64,000 bases of DNA from Streptomyces sp. T12 (GTDB taxonomy: Bacteria; Actinomycetota; Actinomycetes; Streptomycetales; Streptomycetaceae): positions 3,906,001 through 3,970,000 of the forward strand of contig NZ_CP117866.1 of NCBI RefSeq assembly GCF_028736035.1, read 5' to 3'. Under the pieces are notes generated by a model. The model did not search any database. It saw only the letters and a list, made by a program, of their open reading frames with translations, and was not told the DNA's origin. The position numbers were made by a program, and so were the translations under genes. Below, piece after piece: positions 8,581-16,292 of the stretch; position 1 is the first letter of the stretch; every line of letters begins with the position of its first letter.

Positions 8581-8621
8581 CAGCCGTCCGTCTCAGTTCC
8601 CGTCTCAGTTGCCCACTCGGC
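8580..8621 (-). pseudogene. Possible 3' end of an integrase gene truncated by IS630
   Basis: On the minus strand the last codons read LAEWATETGTETDG and stop. The DNA holds a tandem repeat (GTCTCAGTT twice) reminiscent of arm-type sites that overlap integrase 3' ends. It lies directly beside tRNA-Cys and is cut off by the IS630 end at 8622. Only ~14 codons remain, so the assignment is tentative. Confidence 0.25.
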
Positions 8622-8838
8622 TAGTGCTGTGACCGCATAGGTTCGCCGGGTCGGCGGTCGTGGCGGTTGCATGTGCGTGACATTCGATCCGACCGCTGGA
8701 GGCGCGGTGGCCGAGCCCGTCCGTGTGCGCAGACTGACCGACCACGAGGGGCGGAAGCTGCAGCAGATCGTGCGCCGGGGCAGCACGAGTTCGGTGCGCT
8801 ACCGGCGGGCGATGATGCTGCTGGCCTCCGCTGGAGGG
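8622..8838 (+). pseudogene. IS630-family element, 5' end and transposase N-terminus only
   Basis: Begins with the inverted repeat TAGTGCTGTGACCGCATAGG; the leading TA is the usual IS630 target dinucleotide. From the GTG at 8707 the transposase N-terminus is readable for 44 codons (VAEPVRVRRLTDHEG to RRAMMLLASAGG), then homology stops. The missing remainder, starting VPVIAQLVQADED, is found on the opposite strand ending near 18670. The two parts fit together end to end, so this is one half of a split element. Confidence 0.75.
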
Positions 8839-8910
8839 GGCACCGGCAGCGGATGATCAGGCGGATCCCGGCCGGCCCGCGGAGCGGGTATGTGCGGCGC
8901 TGATGTGTCC

Positions 8911-9954
8911 TCAGACGCCCGCTTCCACCAGGTCGTCGGTATGGAAGGTGCGGCGGTAGGAGGCGGGTGAGACACCGAAGGCGGTGCGCATGTGGGCGCG
9001 CAGGGAGTTGGCGGAGCCGAAGCCACAGCGGTGGGCGACCAGGTCGATGGACAGGTCGGTGGTCTCCAGCAACTGCTTGGCCAGTTCCAGGCGTTGCGCG
9101 GTGAGCCACTGCACGGGGGTCATGCCGACCTCGTCGCGGAAGCGGCGGGTGAAGGAGCGCAGGCTCATCCGGGCGTGTTCGGCCAGGCGGTTCAGGGAGA
9201 GGGGTTCGCCGAGGTGTTCCAGGGCCCAGGCGCGGGTGGCGGTAGTGGTGGCGACGGTGGGTTCGGGCACCGGGCGGTCGATGTACTGGGCCTGGCCGCC
9301 GTCCCGCCAGGGCGGGACGACGCACATGCGGGCGGCGCGGTTGGCGGCGGCGGCGCCGTGGTCGCGGCGGATCATGTGCAGGCACAGGTCGACGCCGGCG
9401 GCGACGCCCGCGGAGGTCAGGACGTCGCCGTCGTCGACGAAGAGGACCTCCTCGTCGACCTTGACGCGGGGGTAGGCGCGGCGGAACTCGGGGGCGAGGT
9501 GCCAGTGGGTGGTGGCGGGCCGGCCGTCGAGGAGGCCCGCGGCGGCCAGGACGTAGGAGCCGGTGCAGATGGACACCAGGCGGGTGCCGGGCCGGATGCC
9601 GGCGATGGCCGCGGTGACCTCGGGCGGCAGCGGGCCGCCGCGGCCCAGCTCGGGCATGGCGTGCGTGGGCGGGACGATCACGGTGTCCGCGGCGGCCAGG
9701 GCCTCGGGACCGGCCGCGGGCTGCACGGTGAACCCGGCGTCGCTGAGGACCGGGGCGCCGTCGGCGGTGCAGACGGTTACCTCGTACAGCGGGCGTGAGC
9801 CGGCGTCCAGGACGCTGCCGAAGACGCGGGAGGGGATGCCGAGTTCGAAGGGCGGGACGCCGGGCAGGGCGAGGACGGCGATGCGGTGCCGCCCGGCCGC
9901 GTCGGCGCTCGGGTCGGGGCGAGGGTCGGTGCACGGCCACTGCATCTCGCTCAT
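8911..9954 (-). CDS. GlxA-type regulator: DJ-1/PfpI domain fused to AraC DNA-binding domain
   Basis: 347 residues. Residues ~22-190 form a DJ-1/PfpI-like amidotransferase fold with a Cys in the elbow position (VSICTGSYVLAAAGLLDG). Residues ~240-335 are an AraC/XylS double helix-turn-helix (RMSLRSFTRRFRDEVGMTP; DLVAHRCGFGSANSLRAHM). Such GlxA-family proteins are usually activators that sense small nitrogen-containing metabolites. It diverges from the oxidoreductase gene at 10091 with ~136 bases between them, so it may control that gene. The ligand is unknown. Confidence 0.9.
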   Translation of the reverse strand: MSEMQWPCTDPRPDPSADAAGRHRIAVLALPGVPPFELGIPSRVFGSVLDAGSRPLYEVTVCTADGAPVLSDAGFTVQPAAGPEALAAADTVIVPPTHAMPELGRGGPLPPEVTAAIAGIRPGTRLVSICTGSYVLAAAGLLDGRPATTHWHLAPEFRRAYPRVKVDEEVLFVDDGDVLTSAGVAAGVDLCLHMIRRDHGAAAANRAARMCVVPPWRDGGQAQYIDRPVPEPTVATTTATRAWALEHLGEPLSLNRLAEHARMSLRSFTRRFRDEVGMTPVQWLTAQRLELAKQLLETTDLSIDLVAHRCGFGSANSLRAHMRTAFGVSPASYRRTFHTDDLVEAGV

Positions 9955-10090
9955 GGCCAGATCCTGTCACATAGTGGCCAGACGGCCAACACCATGGTGG
10001 GGGCGGGTGCCGGATCGTGGACTGCGTCGCGCCGGGAAGGGCCCGGGCGGCCGGTATCCGATCAAGACGGAAAAGAGTGAGGCGGACAGC

Positions 10091-11017
10091 ATGCGTGCGG
10101 TGGTCCTGGAGCAGTGGGGCGGACCGGAGGTGCTCGTGGAGCGTGAGGTCGCCCGGCCCGAGCCGGGACTGAACGAGGTCCTGGTGCGGGTCCACGCGGC
10201 CGGTGTGAACCCGGTGGACTTCAAGACCCGGGCCAGCGGGGCCCTGATCGAGTGGGGCGAGGTCCCGGCGGTCGGCTGGGACGTCTCCGGCACCGTGGAG
10301 GCCGTCGGACCGGGCGTGGGGATGTTCCGCCCCGGGGACGAGGTGTACGGCATGCCGCTGTTCCCGCGGCAGGCCGGCGCCTACGCCGAGTACGTCGTCG
10401 CCCCGGCCCGCCACCTCGCGCCCAAGCCGGCGAACCTCACCCACGTGCAGGCGGCGGCGCTGCCGCTGGCCGCGCTGACCGCCTGGCAGGCCCTGGTGGA
10501 CACCGCCGGGGTGCGCGCCGGTGAGCGGGTGCTGGTGCACGCGGCGGCCGGCGGGGTCGGCCACCTGGCCGTGCAGATCGCCAAGGCCCGCGGCGCGTAC
10601 GTCATCGGCACGGCCAGCGTCGGCAAGCACGACCTGCTGCGGCAGCTGGGCGCGGACGAGGTGATCGACTACCGCACGGTCCGCTTCGAGGACGCCGTCG
10701 GGGACGTGGACGTGGTGCTGGACGGGCTCGGCGGCCAGAACGCCGAGCGGTCCCTGACGGTGCTGCGCCCGGGCGGCCGGCTGATCACCCTGCCCGGCCC
10801 CGACGACGTCCCCGCCGACGTCCCCGGCCACGTGCGGGCGGTGTGGATGCTGGTCGAGCCCGACCACCTGGGTCTGCGCGAGATCGCCGCCCTGGCCGAG
10901 CGGGGCGCGCTCACGCCCGTGGTCGAGACCGTCGTCCCGCTGGCCGAGGCCGCGAAGGCGCACGAGATCGGCGAGCAGGGCCGCACCACCGGGAAGATCG
11001 TCCTGAGCGTCGCCTGA
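10091..11017 (+). CDS. Zinc-independent MDR-family NADP-dependent oxidoreductase (quinone reductase-like)
   Basis: 308 residues. An N-terminal GroES-like domain (LVRVHAAGVNPVDFKTR; AVGWDVSGTVEAVG) precedes a Rossmann domain with the NADP motif AAAGGVGHLAVQIAKARG. LGADEVIDYR and VLDGLGG follow, typical of quinone oxidoreductase / enoyl reductase members that lack structural and catalytic zinc ligands. The start is ATG with GAGTGAGGCGGAC upstream. A paralogue lies at 11595 in the same direction; the two share order GroES-Rossmann and many residues, suggesting an old duplication. Physiological substrate unknown. Confidence 0.88.
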   Translation: MRAVVLEQWGGPEVLVEREVARPEPGLNEVLVRVHAAGVNPVDFKTRASGALIEWGEVPAVGWDVSGTVEAVGPGVGMFRPGDEVYGMPLFPRQAGAYAEYVVAPARHLAPKPANLTHVQAAALPLAALTAWQALVDTAGVRAGERVLVHAAAGGVGHLAVQIAKARGAYVIGTASVGKHDLLRQLGADEVIDYRTVRFEDAVGDVDVVLDGLGGQNAERSLTVLRPGGRLITLPGPDDVPADVPGHVRAVWMLVEPDHLGLREIAALAERGALTPVVETVVPLAEAAKAHEIGEQGRTTGKIVLSVA

Positions 11018-11169
11018 CGCCGGCCGCCCCGGCCGGGTCGGCTGCGGGCAGGTGGAGCGGGACTGGAGCCCCGGGGCCGACCGGTCCCGGGGCTCCGGGC
11101 GCGGCCGAACGGGACGGGGCGGACCTGCGGGCACGGCCGGACAGGACGGAACTGCGGCTCGGGGCTTCG

Positions 11170-11448
11170 GATTGCGCCCTGTCCGACGGTGGCGTTCGCG
11201 GAGGCGAGGCCGGAATCGACGGCGGCGGCGAACTTCTCGTTCTGCACCATGATCAGCAACTCGGCCTTCGTGGACGCGTACAGGTAGAGCGTCCCGATTG
11301 CGACATCGGCTCGGCGGGCGACCTGCTGCGTCGTGACCCTGTCGACGCCGTGTTCGACGAACAGCTCGCGGGCGGCGGTCATGATGCGCTCGCGCTTGTC
11401 CTGTTTGGCCCTCTCGCGGCGCCCGATCGGCATGTGACCGCGTCCCAT
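11170..11448 (-). pseudogene. Truncated TetR-family regulator (DNA-binding domain only)
   Basis: From the ATG of MGRGHMPIGRRERAKQ the TetR helix-turn-helix is intact (RIMTAARELFVEHGVDRVTT; ADVAIGTLYLYASTKAELL). Homology ends at about residue 90 (SGLASANATVGQG). The frame then runs into sequence antisense to the neighbouring oxidoreductase, so the ligand/dimerisation domain is gone. The surviving part is clearly related to the intact TetR at 12639 (TTQQxAxxADxxxGTLxLYA). It is divergent to the oxidoreductase at 11595. A fusion product could be made but is unlikely to dimerise. Confidence 0.7.
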
Positions 11449-11471
11449 GGGACCTCTCTTGCGAATAATCC

Positions 11472-11483
11472 TGAGTAGACTCA
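11472..11483. promoter_or_regulatory. Putative TetR operator palindrome
   Basis: TGAGTAGACTCA is a perfect palindrome apart from its two central bases. It lies between the broken TetR and the oxidoreductase at 11595, the usual place for a TetR operator. No experimental support. Confidence 0.3.
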
Positions 11484-11594
11484 TAATTGAGTGCAATCGG
11501 ATTACCGGAGTGAGGCGAGGCCCCATGTCACGCCGAATTGGCTGATCTGGCCTCACCTCTGGATAAATAGGATGAAGACAAGGAGTGGCGCCCC

Positions 11595-12590
11595 ATGAGA
11601 GCGTTCGTCGTCACCAAGTACAAGGAGCCGCTGCAGGAGGCGGAAGTCCCCGAACCCGCCGTGGGGGAGCACGACGTGCTCGTCCGGGTGGAGGCCGCCG
11701 GACTGAACCCGCTGGATGAGAAGATCCGCGCCGGTGAGTTCAAGCAGATCCTGCCCTACAAGCTGCCGCTGATCCTGGGCAACGACGTAGCGGGCACCGT
11801 CATCAGCGTCGGGACAGCGGTTCGCGGCTTCAAGCCCGGAGACGAGGTCTACGCCCGGCCCCACCAGGACCGCATCGGCACGTTCGCCGAGCGCATCGCC
11901 GTAGCGGAGGGCGACCTGGCACTCAAGCCCGCATCGATCAGCATGGAAGAGGCCGGCTCGCTGCCGCTGGCGGCGCTCACGGCGTGGCAGGCGCTGGTGG
12001 AGCGCGGAAAGGTGCGGCCCGGGCAGAAGGTTCTCATCCACGCCGGCGCCGGCGGGGTCGGTTCGATCGCGATCCAGCTCGCCGCGCACCTCGGTGCGAG
12101 CGTCGCCACGACCGCCAGCGGTTCCAACGCGGACTTCGTGCGCGCGCTCGGCGCGGACACGGTGATCGATTACCGCACCCAGGACTTCGAACAGCTCCTG
12201 ACCGGCTACGACCTGGTGCTGGACAGCATCGGTGGGGAGACCCTCGAGAAGTCCCTGCGGGTGCTCAAGCCCGGCGGCAAGGCCATCGGGATCACCGGTC
12301 CCCCGGACCCCGCGTTCGCCCGCGAGGCCGGCCTGAACCCGCTGCTGCGCCTGGCGGTCGCAGGCCTGAGCGGCAAGATCCGCAGGCAGGCGAAGAAGCT
12401 CGGCGTGACGTACGAGTTCCTGTTCATGCGCGCCAGCGGCGACCAGCTCCGCCAGATCACCACTCTCATCGACCAGGGCGTGGTGCGTCCGGTCGTGGGA
12501 AAGGTGGTCGGCTTCGACCAGACCCCGCAGGCGCTGCAGTCCCTGTCCCAGGGCGGCATCCGCGGCAAGGCCGTCATCGGCAGCAGCTGA
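11595..12590 (+). CDS. NADP-dependent zinc-independent alcohol dehydrogenase / quinone oxidoreductase
   Basis: 331 residues with AAGGAG 10 bases before the ATG. GroES-like half: LVRVEAAGLNPLDEKIRAGE, LILGNDVAGTVISVG. NADP-binding half: IHAGAGGVGSIAIQLAAHLG, then LGADTVIDYR and VLDSIGG. Basic LSGKIRRQAKKLGVTYEF and the C-terminal KVVGFDQTPQALQSL match the NADP-dependent oxidoreductases that often stand beside TetR regulators in Streptomyces. The TetR gene begins 48 bases downstream in the same direction, so the pair is probably an autoregulated operon for detoxifying a reactive carbonyl or quinone. The substrate is inferred only. Confidence 0.88.
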   Translation: MRAFVVTKYKEPLQEAEVPEPAVGEHDVLVRVEAAGLNPLDEKIRAGEFKQILPYKLPLILGNDVAGTVISVGTAVRGFKPGDEVYARPHQDRIGTFAERIAVAEGDLALKPASISMEEAGSLPLAALTAWQALVERGKVRPGQKVLIHAGAGGVGSIAIQLAAHLGASVATTASGSNADFVRALGADTVIDYRTQDFEQLLTGYDLVLDSIGGETLEKSLRVLKPGGKAIGITGPPDPAFAREAGLNPLLRLAVAGLSGKIRRQAKKLGVTYEFLFMRASGDQLRQITTLIDQGVVRPVVGKVVGFDQTPQALQSLSQGGIRGKAVIGSS

Positions 12591-12638
12591 CCCGCCGCAA
12601 CCGCGACGGGCGACACAGAACGCACGAGGACACCACCC

Positions 12639-13241
12639 ATGTCTGTCGCCTCCCAGTCGGTCGGACGGCGCGAGCGGAACAAGCAGGAGAAACTCGACCG
12701 CATCGTCGCTGCCGCCAGTGAACTGTTCGCCGAACACGGCGTCGATGAGGTCACGACCCAGCAGATCGCTGACCAGGCCGACATCGGCACCGGGACCCTG
12801 TTCCTTTATGCCAAGACCAAGGGCGAGCTCCTCCTCCTTGTCCAGAACGCCAAGTACGTCGAAGCACTTGAGCAGGGCCAGGCGGACGCCGAGGCCGTCC
12901 CAGGCGTGCTGGACGCGGTGCTGGCGATCGTCCGGCCGATCGTGGAGTGCAACCGCATCCAGATCGACAACGGACGCACCTACCTGCGAGAGATGGTCTT
13001 CGGCGACCCCGAGGAGCCCCGGCACGGCGCGGCACTCGCCATCGTCGCGCAGACCGAGGAGGCCGTCGCCGCCGTGCTGCGCCGAGACGAGCGGGTCGCA
13101 GAGGGCGACGCCGCGACGCTGGCACACATCGTGTCCGCCGTGATGTTCCTCAGCATGGCGGCGAGCGTGAACATCGCCTTGAGCGTCGAGGAGATCGTGC
13201 AGGACATCCGCAGGCAGGTCGACGTCCTGCTGCCTCGCTGA
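12639..13241 (+). CDS. TetR-family transcriptional regulator
   Basis: 200 residues, full length for the family. HTH: RIVAAASELFAEHGVDEVTT then ADIGTGTLFLYAKTKGELL, and a helical ligand domain to the C-terminus (VSAVMFLSMAASVNIALS). RBS GAGGA precedes the ATG. It follows the oxidoreductase gene in the same direction and likely represses the pair. The truncated TetR at 11448 is a paralogue. Confidence 0.9.
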   Translation: MSVASQSVGRRERNKQEKLDRIVAAASELFAEHGVDEVTTQQIADQADIGTGTLFLYAKTKGELLLLVQNAKYVEALEQGQADAEAVPGVLDAVLAIVRPIVECNRIQIDNGRTYLREMVFGDPEEPRHGAALAIVAQTEEAVAAVLRRDERVAEGDAATLAHIVSAVMFLSMAASVNIALSVEEIVQDIRRQVDVLLPR

Positions 13242-13296
13242 AGCGCGGCCCCAGCCTCAGGCCCGGGCGACCATCCGGATAGTCCTCGGCTGCGGC

Positions 13297-13440
13297 ATGG
13301 CCCGAATCCCCAAATGGCAGGTCATCCGGCCGTTGCTGCCCATACCGGCATGACTGGATGGGTGGGGCGGGCGGCCGGAGGGCTACCGCCACCGCGTGCT
13401 GCTGGGATTTCGGAGATTGCCTGCCTACGTGGCGTCGAGT
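13297..13440 (+). pseudogene. IS5-family transposase N-terminal remnant
   Basis: Readable as WQVIRPLLPIPA, an in-frame stop, then LDGWGGRPEGYRHR, matching the start of IS5-group transposases of Streptomyces (W..I.PLLP.PAW...GG.PEGY.HR). It decays after about 40 codons. No terminal repeats were found. Confidence 0.5.
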
Positions 13441-13639
13441 CCCCGTCGCACAGTCCCTGTCCCCAGGATTCCGGGTCGAGGCCCGTGTGGTGCGGTCAGG
13501 GCATGTGGGTCGATTCAGCAGTTCAAGGGCGCCTTCGACGCGATGATGCCGTCCTACCGCGTCGTGCGTGGCGCAGGCGGCCAGGTCGGGGCGCTCGTAG
13601 GGCTGCCGGCAGACATGGCAGTCGTAGGTGACCGCCCCA

Positions 13640-13930
13640 CCACTCGAACGCCGCCCGGTCGTCCATGGGCGCATCACGCCAGTCCCGCCTGCCTCGCGCG
13701 AACCACAGGAAGTCGAAGTACGTGCGCAGGTCCCGGGCATGGGCGGCCTGTGTGTTCCACGGCGACGACGCCAGCCACACCGAGAAATACCGGTTCAGCG
13801 CCACGTCGTACACGCCCGCCGGACTGATCAGGAACGGCTGCCCCTCGGGCACCCCCAGATCGTCCAACCCCTCACCGAGATCGGCGAACAGGGAGCTGAA
13901 CTCCCGTGCTCGCCAACCGGTGATCGACAT
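13640..13930 (-). pseudogene. Truncated site-specific integrase (N-terminal core-binding part), copy 1
   Basis: From the ATG (MSITGWRAREFSSLFADLG) about 97 codons resemble the N-terminal part of Streptomyces tyrosine-type integrases (NTQAAHARDLRTYFDFLWFA; DDRAAFEWW). Sequence identity to the family stops near 13640 and the catalytic C-terminal domain is absent. The first ~68 codons plus the upstream region are duplicated at 17322-17574. Confidence 0.55.
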
Positions 13931-13978
13931 GACGCTGGACGATAGTCCGTGGACAGCTCAACAGCGCATAACAGAAGT
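13726..13978. repeat. 253-bp direct repeat, left copy
   Basis: Nearly identical (about 97% by eye) to 17322-17574, same orientation, 3,596 bp apart. It contains the start and upstream region of a truncated integrase gene. Homologous recombination between the copies would delete the sugar cassette between them. Confidence 0.9.
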
Positions 13979-14255
13979 TATGGACATGGTTTGCCATTGT
14001 CCGTTGTCCATGGCCAAGCCAGGACCATGAAGGGCGGCTGGCCCACTCGCACAGATCGCCGCACCCGTCGGTGTCGGTGGACTGATCGCCTCCGTCATTG
14101 CCCTGTCCGTCGGCTCATCCCTCTTCAGACGTCCACTAGTCACCGACACCCCCGCCGCACTCGAGCAGCGGGGGGCGCATGTTGGACTGACCTGGCCGTC
14201 ACCCCGTACTTGTCACACGGCGCCGGGGTCCGCGCTGCGGCCGAAGACCCGTGCT
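13979..14255. other. Intergenic segment between direct repeat and sugar cassette
   Basis: No complete gene. One plus-strand frame (14040-14200) reads GPLAQIAAPVGVGGLIASVIALS, membrane-helix-like, without a start codon, and may be a gene fragment. An inverted repeat ATGGACA...TGTCCAT lies at about 13980-14010. Confidence 0.4.
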
Positions 14256-15281
14256 TCACAGGTCTTGGAGCTTGTCGACGCGGACGGGACCGCCGGTGGT
14301 GACGGACTGGACGGCGGCGAGGGCGATGGCCAGGGCAGCGCGTGCGTCCTCGCCGGTGGCGGAGGGGGTGCGCTCGGTGCGGACGCTGTCGGTGAAGTCG
14401 GCGAGTTCGGCCACATAGGCGTCGTGGAAGAGGTGCTGGTCGTAGGTGACGCACTCGGCGGCGACGCCGTGCGGGCCGTATGCGGTCAGGTGGGTGCGGC
14501 GGACGTCGCCCATGGTGAGCATCCCGGCCGAGCCGAGGACCTCGGCGCGTACGTCGTAGCCGTAGACGGCCTGGAAGCTGGCCTCGGCGGTGGCGAGGGC
14601 GCCGTTGTCGAAGCGGACGGTGACGACGGCGGTGTCGAGCAGGCCGCGGTCCTTGAAGTCGGGGCGGATCAGGGCGTCCGCCATGGCGAAGACCTCGACG
14701 GGTTCGGCACCGGGATTGAGGTGGCGCAGGACGTCGAAGTCATGGATGAGGGTCTCCAGGAAGATCGTCCACGGCGGTATGCGGGCCGGGTCGGCCAGAG
14801 CGGGGTCGCGGGTGAGCGAGCGCAACAGCTGCGGTGTGCCGATGGCGCCGGCGGCGATCTTCTCGTGGGCGGCCCTGAAGCCCGCGTCGTAGCGGCGGTT
14901 GAAGCCCACCTGGAGGAGCACGCCCGCATCCGCGGCGGCCGCGATGGCGCGGTCGGCCTCGGCGAGGGTGACCGCCATCGGCTTCTCGCAGTAGACCGCC
15001 TTGCCCGCCTTGGCGGCCGCCTCGACCAGGTCGGCGTGGGTACGGGCCGGGGTGGCGATCACCACCGCGTCGATGTGCGGGTCGGCGAGCAGTTCACCGA
15101 TGTCCGTGTAGGCGGTGGCGCAGCCGAGCCGGTCGCCCAGGCTCCGCGCGGCGCCCGGGGTGGGGTCGGCAATGGCGACGAGCCGGACGCCCGGGAGGCG
15201 GTGGGCGAGGGTCTCGGCGTGGAACGAACCCATCCGTCCGGCGCCGAGGAGGCCGACGGCGAGAGGCTGCTGGGTGGTCAT
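14256..15281 (-). CDS. Gfo/Idh/MocA-family oxidoreductase (inositol 2-dehydrogenase-like)
   Basis: 341 residues from the ATG of MTTQQPLAVG. Rossmann NAD(P)-binding start GLLGAGRMGSFHAETLAHR, the family's catalytic YCEKPMAVTLAEAD, then GFNRRYDAGF and the β-sheet domain with ETLIHDFDVLRHL (His near the active site). Closest in style to myo-inositol / scyllo-inositol dehydrogenases. It lies 50 bases downstream of the TIM-barrel isomerase, probably in one operon controlled by the divergent LacI regulator. The substrate is a sugar or polyol, not identifiable further. Confidence 0.88.
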   Translation of the reverse strand: MTTQQPLAVGLLGAGRMGSFHAETLAHRLPGVRLVAIADPTPGAARSLGDRLGCATAYTDIGELLADPHIDAVVIATPARTHADLVEAAAKAGKAVYCEKPMAVTLAEADRAIAAAADAGVLLQVGFNRRYDAGFRAAHEKIAAGAIGTPQLLRSLTRDPALADPARIPPWTIFLETLIHDFDVLRHLNPGAEPVEVFAMADALIRPDFKDRGLLDTAVVTVRFDNGALATAEASFQAVYGYDVRAEVLGSAGMLTMGDVRRTHLTAYGPHGVAAECVTYDQHLFHDAYVAELADFTDSVRTERTPSATGEDARAALAIALAAVQSVTTGGPVRVDKLQDL

Positions 15282-15331
15282 GCGGGTGCTCCGTACGTCG
15301 TCGTCAGGGTAGGTACAGGCAGTGGAAACAG

Positions 15332-16114
15332 TCAGACGGTGAAGGCGGAGCGGAAGCGCTCCAAAGCGAGCTCGCTGTCGCCGGAGGCCCAGGCCTCCAT
15401 CGCGACCGTGCCCTCGTAGCCGAGGCCCACCAGGGCGCGGGCGACGGCGGGGTAGTTGATCTCGCCGGTTCCGGGTTCGCGACGGCCGGGGACGTCGGCC
15501 ACCTGGATCTCGCCGATCAGGTCCAGGGCGTGGGCCCTGCGGACCAGTTCGATCAGATTCCCCTCGCCGATCTGGGCGTGGTAGAGGTCCAGGTTCATCC
15601 GCAGCCCGGGCCGGTCCACGGCCGCGACCAGGGCCAGGGTGTCGGCGGCCGTCGCGAACGGCACCCCGGGGTGGTCGACGGCGGTGTTGAGGTTCTCCAG
15701 GGTGAAGACGACCCCGGCGCTCTCGCCCAGCTCGGCGAGGCGGGTGAGCGTGCGGTGGGCGGCGATCCACATCTCACCGGTGACCTCACCGGTCACCGGC
15801 ACCACCGGCAGGCCCTGGCCATCCAGTCCGGTGCCGTGCAGGTTCAGGCGAGGGCAGCCCAGTTGCTCGGCCGCCTTGAGTGACTCCTCGGCGGTGCTCA
15901 GGAGTTCGGCCGCACCCTCCTCGTCGGTCAGACTGCCGCGGATGTAACCGGTCATGGAGGAGAAGTCGGCCGGGGTCCGGGCCAGAGCGGCAAGGTCGTG
16001 CCGGGTCCAGTCCCAGATCTCGACCTGGAAACCGGCGTCGTGGATGCGCCGTGCCCGCTCGTCGATCGGCAGTTCCAGGAAGACCATCTCGGCGCAGGCC
16101 GCCAGTGTGTACAT
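15332..16114 (-). CDS. Sugar-phosphate-isomerase/epimerase-type TIM barrel, hydroxypyruvate isomerase-like
   Basis: 260 residues from the ATG of MYTLAACAEMVFLEL, preceded by GGAGAGAGG. The AP-endonuclease-2-like barrel shows metal/catalytic acids in VVFTLENLN, MNLDLYHAQIGEGNL, GEIQVADVPGRREPGTGEIN and VAMEAWASG, matching hydroxypyruvate isomerase / 2-keto-myo-inositol isomerase relatives. First gene of the operon that reads into the Gfo/Idh/MocA dehydrogenase. Two palindromic operators overlap its promoter region. Likely role: isomerisation step in sugar or inositol breakdown. Confidence 0.85.
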   Translation of the reverse strand: MYTLAACAEMVFLELPIDERARRIHDAGFQVEIWDWTRHDLAALARTPADFSSMTGYIRGSLTDEEGAAELLSTAEESLKAAEQLGCPRLNLHGTGLDGQGLPVVPVTGEVTGEMWIAAHRTLTRLAELGESAGVVFTLENLNTAVDHPGVPFATAADTLALVAAVDRPGLRMNLDLYHAQIGEGNLIELVRRAHALDLIGEIQVADVPGRREPGTGEINYPAVARALVGLGYEGTVAMEAWASGDSELALERFRSAFTV

Positions 16115-16144
16115 CGCCACGTACCTCTCTCCGCGACTTCGGGC

Positions 16145-16174
16145 TAGAACGTTCAAGGAACTAGAACGTTCTAG
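16145..16174. promoter_or_regulatory. Two LacI-type operators upstream of the isomerase gene
   Basis: CTAGAACGTTCTAG (16161-16174) is a perfect 14-base palindrome. A second copy, TAGAACGTTC (16145-16154), lies with its centre 17 bases away. They have the central-CG palindromic form bound by LacI/GalR proteins. Confidence 0.75.
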
Positions 16175-16241
16175 AACTCCGTGGAGCAGCAGTACGCCAG
16201 CTGTCGCCCTCCCCTGTCAAGGCTCCGGTGGCGTGTGAAAG

Positions 16242-16254
16242 CTAGAACGTTCTA
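16242..16254. promoter_or_regulatory. Third LacI-type operator upstream of the regulator gene
   Basis: CTAGAACGTTCTA, same core as the other two, its centre 81 bases from the main palindrome and ~40 bases before the lacI-type start. This suggests autoregulation and possible looping. Confidence 0.72.
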
Positions 16255-16292
16255 TAGTCGACTAGGAGACGACCCCGACCAGGGAGGACAGG

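Noticed and set aside
8621..11134. 837-codon minus-strand open frame
   Set aside because: It is antisense to the well-supported oxidoreductase and out of frame with the GlxA/AraC gene; Arg/Pro-rich, no domain. Typical GC-rich shadow.
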